From the NCBI GenBank assembly GCA_015680685.1, contig MNCI01029020.1, positions 251,785 through 315,784 on the forward strand: a stretch of DNA of 64,000 nt. Direction: 5' to 3'. A program made the position numbers and the translations under genes. The notes under the pieces are model-generated. The model was given only the letters and a program-made list of their open reading frames with translations, did no database searches and had not been told where the DNA came from. Below, in pieces: positions 33,948-45,229 of this stretch (position 1 is the stretch's first letter; the number at the start of each line of letters is the position of its first letter). Origin of the DNA: Gnetum montanum. Lineage: Eukaryota; Streptophyta; Gnetopsida; Gnetales; Gnetaceae.

Positions 33948-34509
33948 ATGGCCCCAAAATGCGGAAAATGGGAAGGTCCTGCTGAAGGTGCGATCAAATG
34001 ATCTCAAAGAGGTGGAAGACAAGACCCTACCGAACAACACACATAACAGGAGGAACAATCATTCACGTTCATCAAGAAGATCCTCCTACCGTACGGTCCA
34101 GGCAGGTAGAAGCAGGAGATACCCTCTCTGAAAGCAGTGCCTGGTACTTAGGGGAAACGTACCAATTTTGGCACAATAAAGAAGAAGGCACCATGGTTAA
34201 CATGTGTGGTGTGACTATTGATTTCTCTGTTCAAGCCATTTCAGAAGTATTAAACCTTTCGAATACAGGGCCAAAGGTTGCTTAGAACCAGCTGGACACT
34301 TTCAGAACTGAGCAATAGAGGAAAAAGAGAAGGCTGACTGGGCTGCCTCTATGGCACAAGTGCAAACTTACACACACGCCAAGGCACTCAAGGCCTTACA
34401 AGAGGAGAAACTCCACGCCATACTTCAACGTCATCAAATCCAAAGACCTGGAGTGCAAGAAAAGGGAAAGACACCTATGGAGGAGCCATCGGCACCAGGA
34501 ACTACATGA
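33948..34509 (+). pseudogene. Element D, copy 2: ORF2, internally shortened
   Basis: ATG directly after ATTGCAG gives MAPKC. After a stop and a frame change a segment reads WYLGETYQFWHNK and MCGVTIDFSVQAISEVLNL. The end reads QTYTHAKALKALQEEKL and EKGKTPMEEPSAPGTT before TGA 34507. Element K ORF2 has the same beginning, the same YQFW segment and a similar end but is about 2.77 kb, so D ORF2 has lost most of the middle. The globular segment is reminiscent of plant transposon proteins found near Athila-type elements; I do not assign a function. Confidence 0.6.
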
Positions 34510-34664
34510 GTTTCACTAATTTTGTAATCATAGGATTTTCTGTGTGTTGTGTCTATATTTTATATTCTTCCCACAGTGCGGCATCATCCCATTTTTCCAT
34601 CTAATAATCCCATACCTATCCACTGTGTAATCACTATAACTCAAGGACAAGTTTTTATTTAGTC

Positions 34665-34673
34665 GTGGGGGTA
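34665..34673 (+). promoter_or_regulatory. Polypurine tract of D copy 2
   Basis: GTGGGGGTA directly before the TGATGAG of the 3' LTR. Element K has the same tract on the minus strand (44992-45000). Confidence 0.75.
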
Positions 34674-34733
34674 TGATGAGTCATGAATTTGCTAACGCAC
34701 CCACGATAAAAGAAAAAACTTGAAGGCTTTCAA

Positions 34734-34805
34734 TGTGGCTGCTAGGATTCGATCCCAGGTCTCCACGGCCACAACGTGGAGTTCTTACCACTAAAATATA
34801 GCCAC
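34734..34805 (-). tRNA. tRNA-His(GTG)-derived sequence, antisense, D copy 2 3' LTR
   Basis: The best preserved of the three. Acceptor GTGGCTA/CAGCCAC (six of seven pairs), D arm TAGTGGTAAGA, anticodon arm CCACG-TTGTGGC-CGTGG fully paired with anticodon GTG, T arm CTGGG-ATCGAAT-CCTAG with one G-T pair, discriminator A. It is 72 nt, the size of plant tRNA-His. It lies 60 bases from the LTR start and its own transcription would run out of the LTR 5' end. Confidence 0.86.
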
Positions 34806-34955
34806 TTATATATTTTTGGGTTGCGATATCGCATATACGATATCGCATGGGCCGCATATACGGGGCCCCATATACACAGGCGTGTTGACGTGGCCCCGTC
34901 GACGCAGCTTTCCTGCATCGACCTGGCCCTGTTTACGTAGCCGCCTACCCTGGCC

Positions 34956-34963
34956 TATAAATA
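34956..34963 (+). promoter_or_regulatory. TATA box in the D copy 2 3' LTR
   Basis: TATAAATA followed by AGAGGGCC, conserved in all D LTRs. Confidence 0.65.
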
Positions 34964-35702
34964 AGAGGGCCTTCCACTTCATTTAGACATCCCTTTGGTA
35001 GCGTAGTAAAGCCCTTGCATTTTTTTTCCGTAGAAGTTAGAATATTTTCCCAGTGCATGCCCGCAGTGTGATGCTTGTAATTATACGGAACCTTTATTCG
35101 AGTGTGACGTACTTGGACACGCACATGATCGACAATAAAGATCAAGATTACTTCATCATTGCAACATTCACTTAGTTTAATTGTTTAATTTAATTGTTAA
35201 TTTTTTGTTATTTATTGCTTTCTTAGTTAATATTTCTTTATCGTCATTTACTATTCGTGTTGTTAAATGTGAAATGAGTACAACTTAATCGTGAGCATTT
35301 AAGTGTGACTACTTGGTAACCTAGGAACATACCTAGGATCTACGCTTGGTAATCCCAGTAGTAGTCATGCACGAGGTCCAAGATGTGTACGGATGATTAA
35401 GGAATGAATGCTCATCGCACTTAGGTTAGCTTAGACTTCATTTCCTATTACTCATTAGTTTAATCAATATTATCTTCCATTGTCTCTAGGAGTAGCACTA
35501 ATTTAGGATCACATCATACGCCTTACTCTGGACTAAACCATACATGACAAAGAAAATACTAGTCCAGGTGGGAAGATAGCAAACTGCAATCAACGTGTAA
35601 CTATCTAGATACCACAACTAGCCTGTCCACGGAGTTCGACTAGATCATGCATGAACGCTCATATTCGTATGGTTGGGCGTAGGGGTACCTAGCTGTTCAT
35701 CA

Positions 35703-36640
35703 CTTATCTTAAGGCTAAGAATCCCAATATTTCAATTTGGTTAAGGAGAACTCCAAAATTGCTAACACTGAATGATTACTTTAGTGGAGCTATATAATTA
35801 GAAAAACAACTGAACTTGAATCATGAAGAAATTATTACAACTTAAAAAAGAGAAGAGAGAATGATGATTCCTGTGCAAGATTTTGCTCAACTTAAAGCAT
35901 TACTAGGGCCATCTTGTATTAACACAAAGCAAGAGTTAGAAAGCATAGAATCTGAAAAATGATAGTTAGAGAGACTTGTCCAACAAAGTAGTGAAACAAG
36001 AAAAAGCTTGGTGAAAGTTAAAATCAAGGAAGAAAGGAAAAATAGAAAATATAAGTCTCAAGATACTAAATTTGTAGATGATGAAGATGAAAGTGATGTT
36101 GTTATGTCCAACTTACTTGATATTGAATTTGATAATGAGCTATCAAGTGTTCATTATGCAAGTAAATCTTCTAACAATGGATCTAGTGATACCTCTTCTC
36201 TATCAAGTTCTGAAGAAGATATATTATTAGATGAAGAGTGTACTAACAATGAAGAAAATGGAAATAATTTTCGATCGAAGGAAAGATTAATTACTTCCAG
36301 GCCTTCAAACATTATTTTTGATTTATCTACTAAGAGGTAAGTTTTTAAACCAAGTAGAAGAGAAAAAAATAAAAGTAAAGAAGATCAAGTAGAACAAACT
36401 ACTGAAAATCATTCTTTTAATAAATGCATGAAGAAACTAGACTTTCATGGAGATGGAGAATATGATCTAGTTGAGAACCTAAAAAAATGTTAAGGTAAAT
36501 ATTAGCATTTATCAATTATTATAGATAGGAGATCAACAAAGAAAAGATTTGGAGTTTATTAAAGGTAAAAATAGAGTTGGACAGTCAAAGTTAAGCTATG
36601 TGTCTAACATTTATAAGACAACAAAAACTAGCTATGATTG
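35703..36640 (+). pseudogene. Element H, copy 2: gag, second part, and linker
   Basis: Begins with the target duplication cttat and the same gag segment as 11475 onward. The acidic Ser/Asp stretch is open at 36008-36340. The first part of gag is deleted in this copy. Confidence 0.6.
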
Positions 36641-36990
36641 CATCCCTTAGAAAGAAGCTCCTCCTTTTCTTTTGACAATGAAGTTAAAAGACAAATACCT
36701 TCACAACTATTTGGTTGATTCTAGAGCTACCTATACTATCATGCTATTAACTATATGCAAAAAAATTGGTTTGATTCCTAAGCAATCGAATAAAAAGATA
36801 GTTCAAGTGGACAAAAGTATAGTGAAGATTGTGAATCAGTTACCCAATTTCTATTAGAAATCGCTTCCAAACCTTGTATAAAAAAGTAAAGTAACTATTC
36901 AAGTAGCAGATATACCAGATTCACATAGTATTTTGTTAGTAGAAGTTGGAGTAAGAATTTCTCAGGTTACATATCAACAGATTATTCTCA
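36641..36990 (+). pseudogene. Element H, copy 2: protease domain
   Basis: LVDSRATYTIM (near 36712-36745) with the same DSG-to-DSR change as copy 1, followed by the same stop after NQLPNFY. Confidence 0.65.
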
Positions 36991-37164
36991 TATGTGCTAT
37001 CTTGGAAAGGGAAACCAAATCAAATTTATAGATATAGTGAACATTTAATGGTTGAAAACATTACTTTGAATGGGACAAACAAAGTTAAAAAAAAGAGGTT
37101 TTGAATCCAAAATTTTCACACTTCAAGAAGTTTATAACTTGAAGAAAGAGGAATCCCAAAATGA

Positions 37165-37600
37165 AAGCAAGTGGCAACTATACTTTGATGGTTCTTGTAA
37201 CTCCAAAGTGCAGGAGTTGGAGTAGTTCTAGTAAAAGATGATTCCTCAAAAACGTTCAAAGAAATTCATCTATCTTTTCCTTGTATGAATAACAAGGCTG
37301 AATATGAAGCTTTAAGAATTGGTATTAAGACAATATTGGAAAAAGGAATAAGGGTAATAACCATAAAAAGAGATTCAAGATTAGTTTGTGAACAAGTTAA
37401 AAGAAATTATGTAATCAAAAGTTCATTCTTACAGCCTTATAAATAGCTTGTCTACAAAATGCTGGAAAAATTTCATCACTACTAAATAGACTATATAGGT
37501 AGGAAGGATAACTATATAGTAGATGATTTAGTGAAAGTAGCTTCAACATTAGATGTGAAAAGAATAGAAAGTTACAAAGGGGTAATGATTGAGAATGAAC
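37165..37600 (+). pseudogene. Element H, copy 2: plant-type RNase H located upstream of RT
   Basis: Same order and motifs as copy 1: FDGSC, KAEYEAL, KRDSRLVCEQV and NYIVDDLVKVAS, with all four acidic residues and the same one-base frameshift before GVGVVLV. The sharing shows that the arrangement and the frameshift were present before the 26-kb duplication. Confidence 0.8.
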
Positions 37601-37829
37601 ATTAGCTATCAATACCAGATAACATAAAGCATTTACAAGTATTTAAAGATGATGATCAATTGCTTAGATTCTTGAGAAATACATAAGAATTTAAAAGTTA
37701 AATCATACTTGAAACAATGTCAAGGTTTAAGATAAATTTCATTTCCAAAAAGGTGATTGATTATGAACATGATTTTAGTAAAAATTTGCTTACCAGAAAA
37801 GATATATAGAATCTAGATGATCAAGCTTA

Positions 37830-38690
37830 TGAAGTAGTGAATTTCAAATCTACTGAGATACCAAAGATGTTAAATGTCACAAAGGAAAAGGATTCAGTCT
37901 TCAAGGAAAATTTATTATCACTACCAAAAAATATTTTAAAAAATTTTGCTTGGTTTTATTATGATCTTAAAGCTTTTAGACCAAATGTGATGACACACAA
38001 AATTCCTTTGATAAATGGTCATAAAATAGTTAAACAAAAGCTAAGGAACTTTAATCCATCGTTTGAGCTAACTATGGAAGTTGAGATTAAGAAGTTATTA
38101 TAAGCCCAAATTATATATCCAGTTCAATATCTAACATGACTTGCTAACCTTGTTCTAGTAAGAAAGAAGAATGACAATCTTAGGCTTTATGTAGATTTCA
38201 TAAATTTGAATGAAGCCTCTAAAACAGATAAATGCCCACTTCTTAGAATTGATGAAATGTTGATCAAAGGATTAGGTTGTCAAGTATATTCTTTCCTAGA
38301 TAGTTTTTCAGGTTATAATCAGATCATGGTAGATAAGGATGATAGATACAAATCAACATTTATCACCAAATCAGGAACTTTTGCTTACCAAAGAATGCCA
38401 TTTGGATTGTCAAATGTTGGAGCTACTTTTTAAAGAGAAATGGACTTAGCTTTTAAAAGTTTAATAGGTGAGTTCGTTGTGGCTTATCTGGATGATGTCA
38501 CCATATTTTTGAAAATGAAGGAAGATCATATTGGTCATCTTCAATAAGTTTTGATAGATCTCATGAGTATGATATTTCATTAAATCCTAAGAAATGTATC
38601 TTTGGGGTTAAGTCTGAAATCTTACTAGGCCATGTAATCTATCAAGAAGGAATTGTTATAGATAACTCTTGAATTCAAGTAGTGCAGAAT
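37830..38690 (+). pseudogene. Element H, copy 2: reverse transcriptase
   Basis: LDSFSGYNQIMVDK, TTFITKSGTFAYQRMPFGL with one S-for-T change, and YLDDVTIF are present. 37837-38103 is open here (88 codons) although copy 1 has stops in the same part, so copy 2 is slightly better preserved in the RT N terminus. Confidence 0.88.
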
Positions 38691-39270
38691 ATTGAGCATC
38701 CCACAAGTAAAGATCCTCTTAGATCTTTCTTTGGAAAGATAAATTTCGTTAAGAAGTCTATCATTGGATTCACTGAAATTACTAAACCTTTGATGCATAT
38801 GCTTAAAAAAGATGTACTATTAGAGAAAACACTAGAATCAGAGAAAGCTTTAGTAGAAATTAAAAAGGCCATTCAAGAAGCTCCTTACTTGGTAAAACCA
38901 AACTTGAAGGAAGATTTTTGGTTGTATACTTTTGCTTCAAATGATTTAGTTGCTATTGTTTTAACCCAAAAAGATGAAGGTCAAGATGAACCAATTGGGT
39001 TTTTTTGGTATCAATTAAAAGGTTCAAAATTAAATTATTTAGACTTAGAAAAATAGGCATTTGCAATCATTAAGGCACTTTAGCATTTCAAATATTACTT
39101 GGAAAGCTCATTAGTTCATATTATGATAATAGAGCCAATAGTCAAACAATTCTTAGCCCAAAATGAAATTGGATTGAAAAGAGGGAAATGACTCATAAAA
39201 CTTTAAGGTTTCAAGTTTTCATTGGAACTATGAAAAACCATTAAAGGAATGGGATTAGCCAAATTAATGG
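38691..39270 (+). pseudogene. Element H, copy 2: degenerate RNase H (connection domain)
   Basis: FWLYTFASNDLVAIVLTQ replaces the DAS motif with FAS, and the TDH motif reads IIE. TAG stops at the same Gln positions as copy 1 (after DLEK and IIKAL). Confidence 0.7.
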
Positions 39271-40545
39271 ATAGAGAAGGTGAAGTATGTGTGTTTAAGA
39301 CTGATGAAGAAAACTGGTATGATGAAATTCTCAAATTCCTTGACACAATAAAGGTTCTAAATAACCTAACTATAAGTCAAAAGAGAGCTTTCTTCAAAAG
39401 AAAAAATAAATATATGGTTAGATATGGAATTTTATATAGAAAGGATTTCAGAGGGGTTTTGTTAGAATGTATTCACAATGATCATATTAATTCATTTTAG
39501 AATAGTTCCATGATCATTCTAATTTGTTTTATGAGTCCCTTAAGTCTACTATGCAACATATACTTCGCTATGGTTTTTATTGGCATAGTATGTACCAAGA
39601 TATTAGTTCAAGGATTCAAAGATGTTACAAATGTCAAATACATGGACCAAAAGTCAAAAAGGCTAGAGCTCCCTTAAAACTAATAATTGTGGATAAACCA
39701 TTTCAATAATGGGGCTTAGATTTTATTGGCACAATTACTCCTTCAAGAGCTGGACATAAGTTTATTCTCACAGCTACCGATTACGTTACCAAATGGTATG
39801 AAGCAAAGGCTTTAAGAAAAGGTTTAGCATCAAACATGATTAAGTTCTTGGAAGATTAGATTCTAAGTTGTTTTGGTCTACCTAAAGTATTGGTATCTAA
39901 TAATTGACTTGTTTTTCAATCTAAATAATTTATAACATGAGCATTGGAAAAATCTATCTTTCTATTTTCTTCTTCAAATTATTATCCTCAAGGGAATGGC
40001 CTAGCTGAATCTACAAATAAAAATCTTATCTCCTACATTAAAAAGTTGATAGATGGAAATCTAGGAAATTGAATCGATTACTTGCAATCTACATTATGGA
40101 CTGATCATATCAAATGTAAGAAGGCTATTGGAATGTCAGCTTATAACTTAGTCTATGGCTTGCTTGCAGGAGTTACGAACAAGATTATAAGTTTAGCCTC
40201 AAATTTTGTGCAAAAGTATAGTGAAAAAATTAATGAAGATAGAGGTTTCATGACCTTGCTCACCCAAAGAGAAGCCAAAATGGATAGAGCTAAAGATAAT
40301 TTATTAAAGAATGCTTCTCAAGTATAAAGGTGGTTTGATAGAAAGGCTTTGAAAAGGACTTCTAAAATCAGTGATCTTGAATTATTATGTAATATGAAGA
40401 AGCGAAATAAGTTTTCAGGAATATGGATTGGTCCATTTTAGATCAAGAAATGATTATCAAAAGATACATACAAGTTATCAATGCTAAGTGAAATAGAATT
40501 GCAGTTTCCATATAATGTTTTATATATAAAACATTACTTTGGGAA
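39271..40545 (+). pseudogene. Element H, copy 2: integrase
   Basis: FYWHSMYQDI, CYKCQIHGPK, GLDFIGTITPSRAG, VSNN in place of VSDN, and YYPQGNGLAESTNKNL. The YPQGNG motif is intact here while copy 1 reads YPQGNV. Stops occur before WGLDFIG and at IDYLQ (tgaatc). Confidence 0.82.
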
Positions 40546-41063
40546 ATCATCCACAACTTAAAACATATATGAAATAAATATATATATGCCTAGTAGTACA
40601 TATATAATAAATAATATATGTATATGGACTTATATAATATTTAACCATAATTATATATCTTATATGTATGCTTAGTTAAGTCTATAAAATATTTTAAAAC
40701 ATGTATATGTTAGAGTATTAGTTTAAATATTAAATTTAAGGTGTTAGTTTAAATACCAAGTTTATATTATCTCAAAGTAACCATTACTTATGATGTGTGT
40801 AATTGGGAGTAGTCGTTTAGATAACTACTTAGTGGTAAATTAATTTTAAAAAATAAATAGTGGAATTTGAATTAGCCAATAGTATGATGACGAAAATTAA
40901 AGAAGTTTGGGCTAAGTGACAAAGCTGGTTAGTGGAATTGGTGAGAATTTCAAATTTACCTTACACTATATAGAGAAATGTAAATTTCTTGGAAATACAC
41001 CATTTCTAAATTCTATGCTTGAGTGAGAAAAGGAAGTGAAGTGTTTAAGTGTGAGGTAGAAAG
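40546..41063 (+). other. AT-rich spacer, H copy 2
   Basis: Matches 16321-16839. No coding signal. Confidence 0.5.
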
Positions 41064-41522
41064 ATGGTTCTTGGAGAGATGGTAGCAAGAAGGCCTTTTA
41101 TCCCGCATGTTATGGGATGCTACCTAGAGCATGTCTTGAGAGCCTATTATAAGGCATCTACCTATGGAGTATCTAGTGAAAGCCCTTTCTTACGTTGGCT
41201 TTTAAATGAGTTTGGATTTATCATTAGTGGACTCTCAATACATTCCAATGTTTGGGGAAACTTTCATCAATGCACAACAAAAGCTAAATGCCAAGGAGAG
41301 TCTAATCAAGATGATTCTTGGTGAGAGGTGTTTGTATCTCAAGATACAGAAGTAACTAGTTGGGAAGAACCTCAAAAATCAACGACCAAAGAGTTGGATG
41401 AGAAAGAGACAAAGACAATTGTTGAAGACAAGGGTGAAGACCAAGTTGAAGCTTCAACTAGGCAAGAAGAAGAAAGAAGAGCATTCATTACTATTGAGAT
41501 TACATATGAAAAGGATTCATAA
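41064..41522 (+). pseudogene. Element H, copy 2: 3' accessory ORF with one stop
   Basis: Same 152-codon frame as 16840-17298, split by a TGA at 41322-41324 (the copy 1 codon is Val). There are no frameshifts. Few codons differ between copies. The last third is Glu/Lys-rich. Function unknown. Confidence 0.5.
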
Positions 41523-41774
41523 TATGAGAATCCCTAAAAGGATTACCTTGACTATTCTCCTCCTCCCTAAAAATTAGTTTGTATAAACTTGTTTGTACAG
41601 TTTCCTAGTTTTTTTTAGGGGTCAAGTTTCTGTTTCATCAAACCTTAAGTGTGGTAAAAGTTTTTCTGAATTTTTTTTTGTTTTTTTAATGTCAAATAAA
41701 TCCCTATTTTGATGATGGTTTAGCTAGTGTGCGTTGAATAATTTTCTTGAATATCTTAAGTTCCTAAGGAATTC

Positions 41775-41791
41775 AAGAAGGGGGAATGAAA
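41775..41791 (+). promoter_or_regulatory. Polypurine tract of H copy 2
   Basis: AAGAAGGGGGAATGAAA immediately before the 3' LTR, identical to copy 1. Confidence 0.8.
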
Positions 41792-44651
41792 TGTTGACAC
41801 ATTTAAGCCATCTTATGGAGTAGAATTTATGAATTAATGTTTGGGTTTTATTAAAATCCAAATGTTATTGGTGAATGCAAGATGGCATACAAGTAGAAAA
41901 AGGAAAAATTTCATGGAAGTTTAGTTACTTTCTTTGTAAAATGAAAGTACATTAACATGTTAATAAGCAAGTAGTATGTCTACTTTCATAACTAGTGGAA
42001 CATGATTTCTATTTTGACTTTTCATTGTCGTGAGTGAAAGTCTTTGTAAGGAGAAGGAAAATAATATTATAGTTGCTGATTTTAATCAAATGGCTAAGTG
42101 GTAGATAGTAGAGGTACCCATGATCATTTACCTTTAGTTGAAGTTTTAAAAGATGAATATATCTTTTGGAAGCTAAAATATCATGAATTTAGAAGACACC
42201 CTAGAATTTGCCAGTTGCAAAGAGCAAATAATCATATGAGCAATAAAAAAAAATTTCATAGGGTTGTGGAAAAACATGGAATGCTACTGAATTTTTCACA
42301 AATTTCCATTATTTGCTCATAATGGTCTTTAAAGTATATACTATCCACTATGTAAGCTATGGAGATTTGGCCACAAGGGATTGTAGAATTTAACAAAAAA
42401 AGCCTTTTCAAATTCACAAATGTTTTGTGAGAAACCATAAGAGCATCATTTGGAATTTAGAAATAAACAACAAAAACTTTGGATATCACAAACATAAATT
42501 TCATCCTTGAGAAAAAGAAAAATAAAAATTTGCAGAATAGTGAAAACCTACATCACAAGATTATCTCAAATGAATAACGTTGAGATTTAGAAAATAAAAA
42601 AAACCTAAGAAATATTTCTCATTCAGCAAAATCAGTAGCACTCATCAGAAGCAAGAGGAAATTCTTAGTAAAACAAAGAATATTTAAACAACGAATAAAA
42701 TTTAAAAGCCCAGGCTTAAGCACAGGCACCATGAATTTGTGAATAGGTTGCAATGCTAGGATGATATTTTTTTTAATGTATAATAGGGTGTTAGGGTCGG
42801 AAAAAGTGGCATTGAGACCCTTGCAATGGAGGGGCAGCTAAAAAAAAAACTCGTCAGCCCCACCTACAATGATAAAGAAACACGTAGGCTCCCTTGATTG
42901 GATCAAGCTAGAACCTAATGTTGACACTTGTAGCTTAGGTGGAGCCATTATTAACAACAACAGCTCAAAAAATGTTATGGCAGCAACATGGCAATGAAGG
43001 TGATGGTGGTGTAGTTGTAAGACTCCATCAACAAAGGGCTAGGGAGCATCTATGGTTGCTTGGAAAAAACAACAGTAGAGTTGAAGTAGGGCAGAGCAAA
43101 TGGCAATGTTACCTCCAAATGTAGGAAGAAGGCAACGTAGTGCATGGTGCCAAGGTCATAGAAAATGAACATACCTTTAAATGATTACACGTCTTGCATA
43201 GACATGTTGATGAACACGATGTTAAGGGTGTGAGGTCTTAATAATATATATATATATATAAGGTTAACGCATTAGGAAAGAAGGATTTATGAATGCGTAA
43301 TAACTTTTCATAGAAAGTTATAATTAACTCTCTTTGATATTTGTAATCTCTTATGAGACACTTTCCAACAATTTCTTAAAGTTCTCATAGAAGTTACAAC
43401 TTCTAAGGTGGTTATGAATTAATCCTATAAATATTTGCAAATACCCTTAACTTTTCATGATTATTATAACTACCTCAAGAGCACTATAAAAGGGCCTTCA
43501 AAGGTAGATTTAAGAAAGGGGGATTTGAAAAAGCAATTTGAAAGAATATTGAAGATTTTGTATAAAGCATGGCTTGCTAAAGACATCAATTCAGCTACTC
43601 TGTTTTAATTCTATGAGTTTATTTCCTTCCATTTTGCTTTAGTTACTTAGCTAATGGTTGAGATAGTATCATGCTTGGCATTTAATTTTGGGATTTTTTG
43701 GTTGCTTTTATAGCTCTATTTTTGTGCAATATTAGACTTCTATTAAGGTTTTCCATAAAAGGGCTTCTATTGTTCAAAAGCCTCTAGAGCAATTTAATAG
43801 TAATGTCTTAATGAAATTGCCTATTTTGAGCATAGAGGATCTAGGAAAATCTTTGGTATTTTGAGGTAAATGAAATAGCTTCATTGTTTTAAAGTGTATT
43901 GCCTTGGTATTTCAATCCTAAAGTTGTCAAATTTTTGAAGGCTTTGTCAACTGTAATTCTTGATAACTTTTAACTAGCCAAAATAGAAACTCGTACTTTG
44001 TTGTTGATGAAGCATTTTTGATAGTGTAATAAGATTGTCCTTTACAAAATTACTTGTTTAGCTTAGAGGGTTTGGACAATTCGTAGTTAGATTGAATTGG
44101 AATAACTTTATTGTGAAGTGTTTCCTTGTGTCAATTTATCTTGCTTAAATATTTGAGATTTCACACAAATCTGCTTTCTTTTATTTCTCTTTCTAAGTCC
44201 ATTGAATCTTGCTTTATTTCTAGTTTTCTTGTGAAACTCTCTCTTTGGGGGAAATTAGGAGTATATTGGTAGAATTGTGTTTAAATATCCTTGAAAATTT
44301 TTATTTGTTACAAGTAACATACTATAGGGAGTATATAGACTAAGTGATTGAACAAAATAGGAATATTCAACAACTCATAGTATTTGAAAAAGTTAGTTGA
44401 ATTTCTTTTATTATAGCTAATTACAATTTTATATACAATCCAATCATTTTAACATTCACAACAACAAACACATACTCACATTTAGTTCTTTTCATAACCA
44501 CTAAGTCTTTTTGGAGGTATCTAGGCCTTGGTGTTTCTAGAGACCAACAAGCACCTAAACCCTATTTGAAGAACATCTTCACATCCCATGATCACAAAAG
44601 TTAGAAGACCAAAGGCCCACAAATGTTGGTAGTCCCAAATGATTGCTAATG
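41792..44651 (+). repeat. Element H, copy 2: complete 3' LTR
   Basis: It starts TGTTGACA and is about 2860 bp. The last bases (ctaatg) differ from the TCAACA of the 5' LTR mainly by transitions, but the following aaact (44652-44656) matches the 5' flank, which fixes the end. Divergence from the 5' LTR is clearly larger than divergence between the two H copies. Confidence 0.82.
43495..43500 (+). promoter_or_regulatory. TATA box in the H copy 2 3' LTR
   Basis: TATAAA before AGGGCC, aligned with 2228 and 28356. Confidence 0.55.
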
Positions 44652-44873
44652 AAACTAAGTGTAATGTTGCAATGGTGAGAAATAATCTTAATTTTGATTT
44701 CTATTCATGAATTTTGCCTAAGTAAAATCCACTTAATCAAAGATTTTGTACAACTATTTAACACCACATTGTAGGCATTCACTCTATCACTAAGTCTAAG
44801 TTATGAAAACAAACTATAAGAATTTCACCAAGGATGAAATGAAAGTTGTTCCGTTGAGACGACCAATTTTTGG

Positions 44874-44881
44874 TATTTATA
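44874..44881 (-). promoter_or_regulatory. TATA box in the K LTR
   Basis: The minus strand reads CCCTATAAATACC, close to the D LTR promoter (CCTATAAATAAG). Confidence 0.6.
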
Positions 44882-44913
44882 GGGATGACCAAGATCCTCT
44901 ACATTACATCAAT

Positions 44914-44970
44914 GATGACATCGTAGATACAATATCATAGATGTGACATCATAGATGTGATATCATGACC
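44914..44970 (-). repeat. 14-bp tandem repeats in K U3
   Basis: Four degenerate units of the ATCTATGATGTCAC type (minus strand), directly upstream of the TATA box. They contain TGACATCA/TGATATCA-like half-sites; an enhancer role is inference. Confidence 0.55.
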
Positions 44971-44991
44971 TATTAAGAAAAGGTTTTATCA

Positions 44992-45000
44992 TACCCCCAC
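44992..45000 (-). promoter_or_regulatory. Polypurine tract of K copy 2
   Basis: The minus strand reads GTGGGGGTA before the LTR start TGAT, identical to the D tract; the preceding AACTCAAGGA block is also shared with D. Confidence 0.65.
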
Positions 45001-45229
45001 AAATAACTAGAAACTCATCCTTGAGTTAACATAAAAGGAGGATATAATTTCTTACAAAATTATGAGTATTTGGACTTAACATGACTACTTATATACATGA
45101 TTACTGGACTCTGAATGCTGCATTGTCATTTGAATGGTGTTCTAAAAAATTATCATGCATGACATGATGGACACACATGACAATTAAAACCAAACAAAAC
45201 ATCAAAGGTCAACATAGACTGTAAGTCCC

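Larger units (their letters stand above)
29262..35702 (+). mobile_element. Element D, copy 2: gag-only LTR retrotransposon
   Basis: It has a 5' LTR lacking its first 40 or so bases, a good tRNA-Asp primer site, gag, a non-coding stretch, a shortened ORF2, a polypurine tract and a complete 1029-bp 3' LTR. The 3' target duplication cttat is at 35703-35707. There is no pol. This copy gives the full D structure that copy 1 has lost at its 3' end. Confidence 0.87.
34674..35702 (+). repeat. Element D, copy 2: complete 3' LTR
   Basis: 1029 bp, TGATGAG...GTTCATCA, followed by the target duplication cttat. It has a tRNA-His-like segment, palindromic CGATATCG repeats, a GC-rich block and a TATA box. 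It is the reference LTR for the D family in this window. Confidence 0.9.
26667..44651 (+). mobile_element. Element H, copy 2: Ty3/gypsy LTR retrotransposon interrupted by element D
   Basis: Same element and same insertion site as copy 1 (aaact at 26662-26666 and 44652-44656). It has a complete 3' LTR but lacks the end of the 5' LTR, the primer site and the first part of gag, all lost in one deletion that joins the H LTR to the D LTR at about 29261/29262. Shared frameshifts and stops in pol show that it was already dead when duplicated. Confidence 0.88.
44657..44991 (-). repeat. Element K, copy 2: 3' LTR, proximal part
   Basis: On the minus strand the LTR begins TGATAAAACC at 44991, directly after the tract GTGGGGGTA. 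U3 is only about 110 bases, with four 14-bp tandem repeats and a TATA box, and lacks the tRNA-His segment found in D. It continues beyond the H insertion at 26666-26086. Confidence 0.75.

Noticed and set aside
34734-34805. A functional host tRNA-His gene
   Set aside because: It is part of a mobile LTR present in three copies and has acceptor-stem mismatches; a working cellular gene is unlikely although transcription is not excluded.
42939-43124. Plus-strand ORF in the H 3' LTR
   Set aside because: Chance frame within the LTR; not open in the 5' LTRs.
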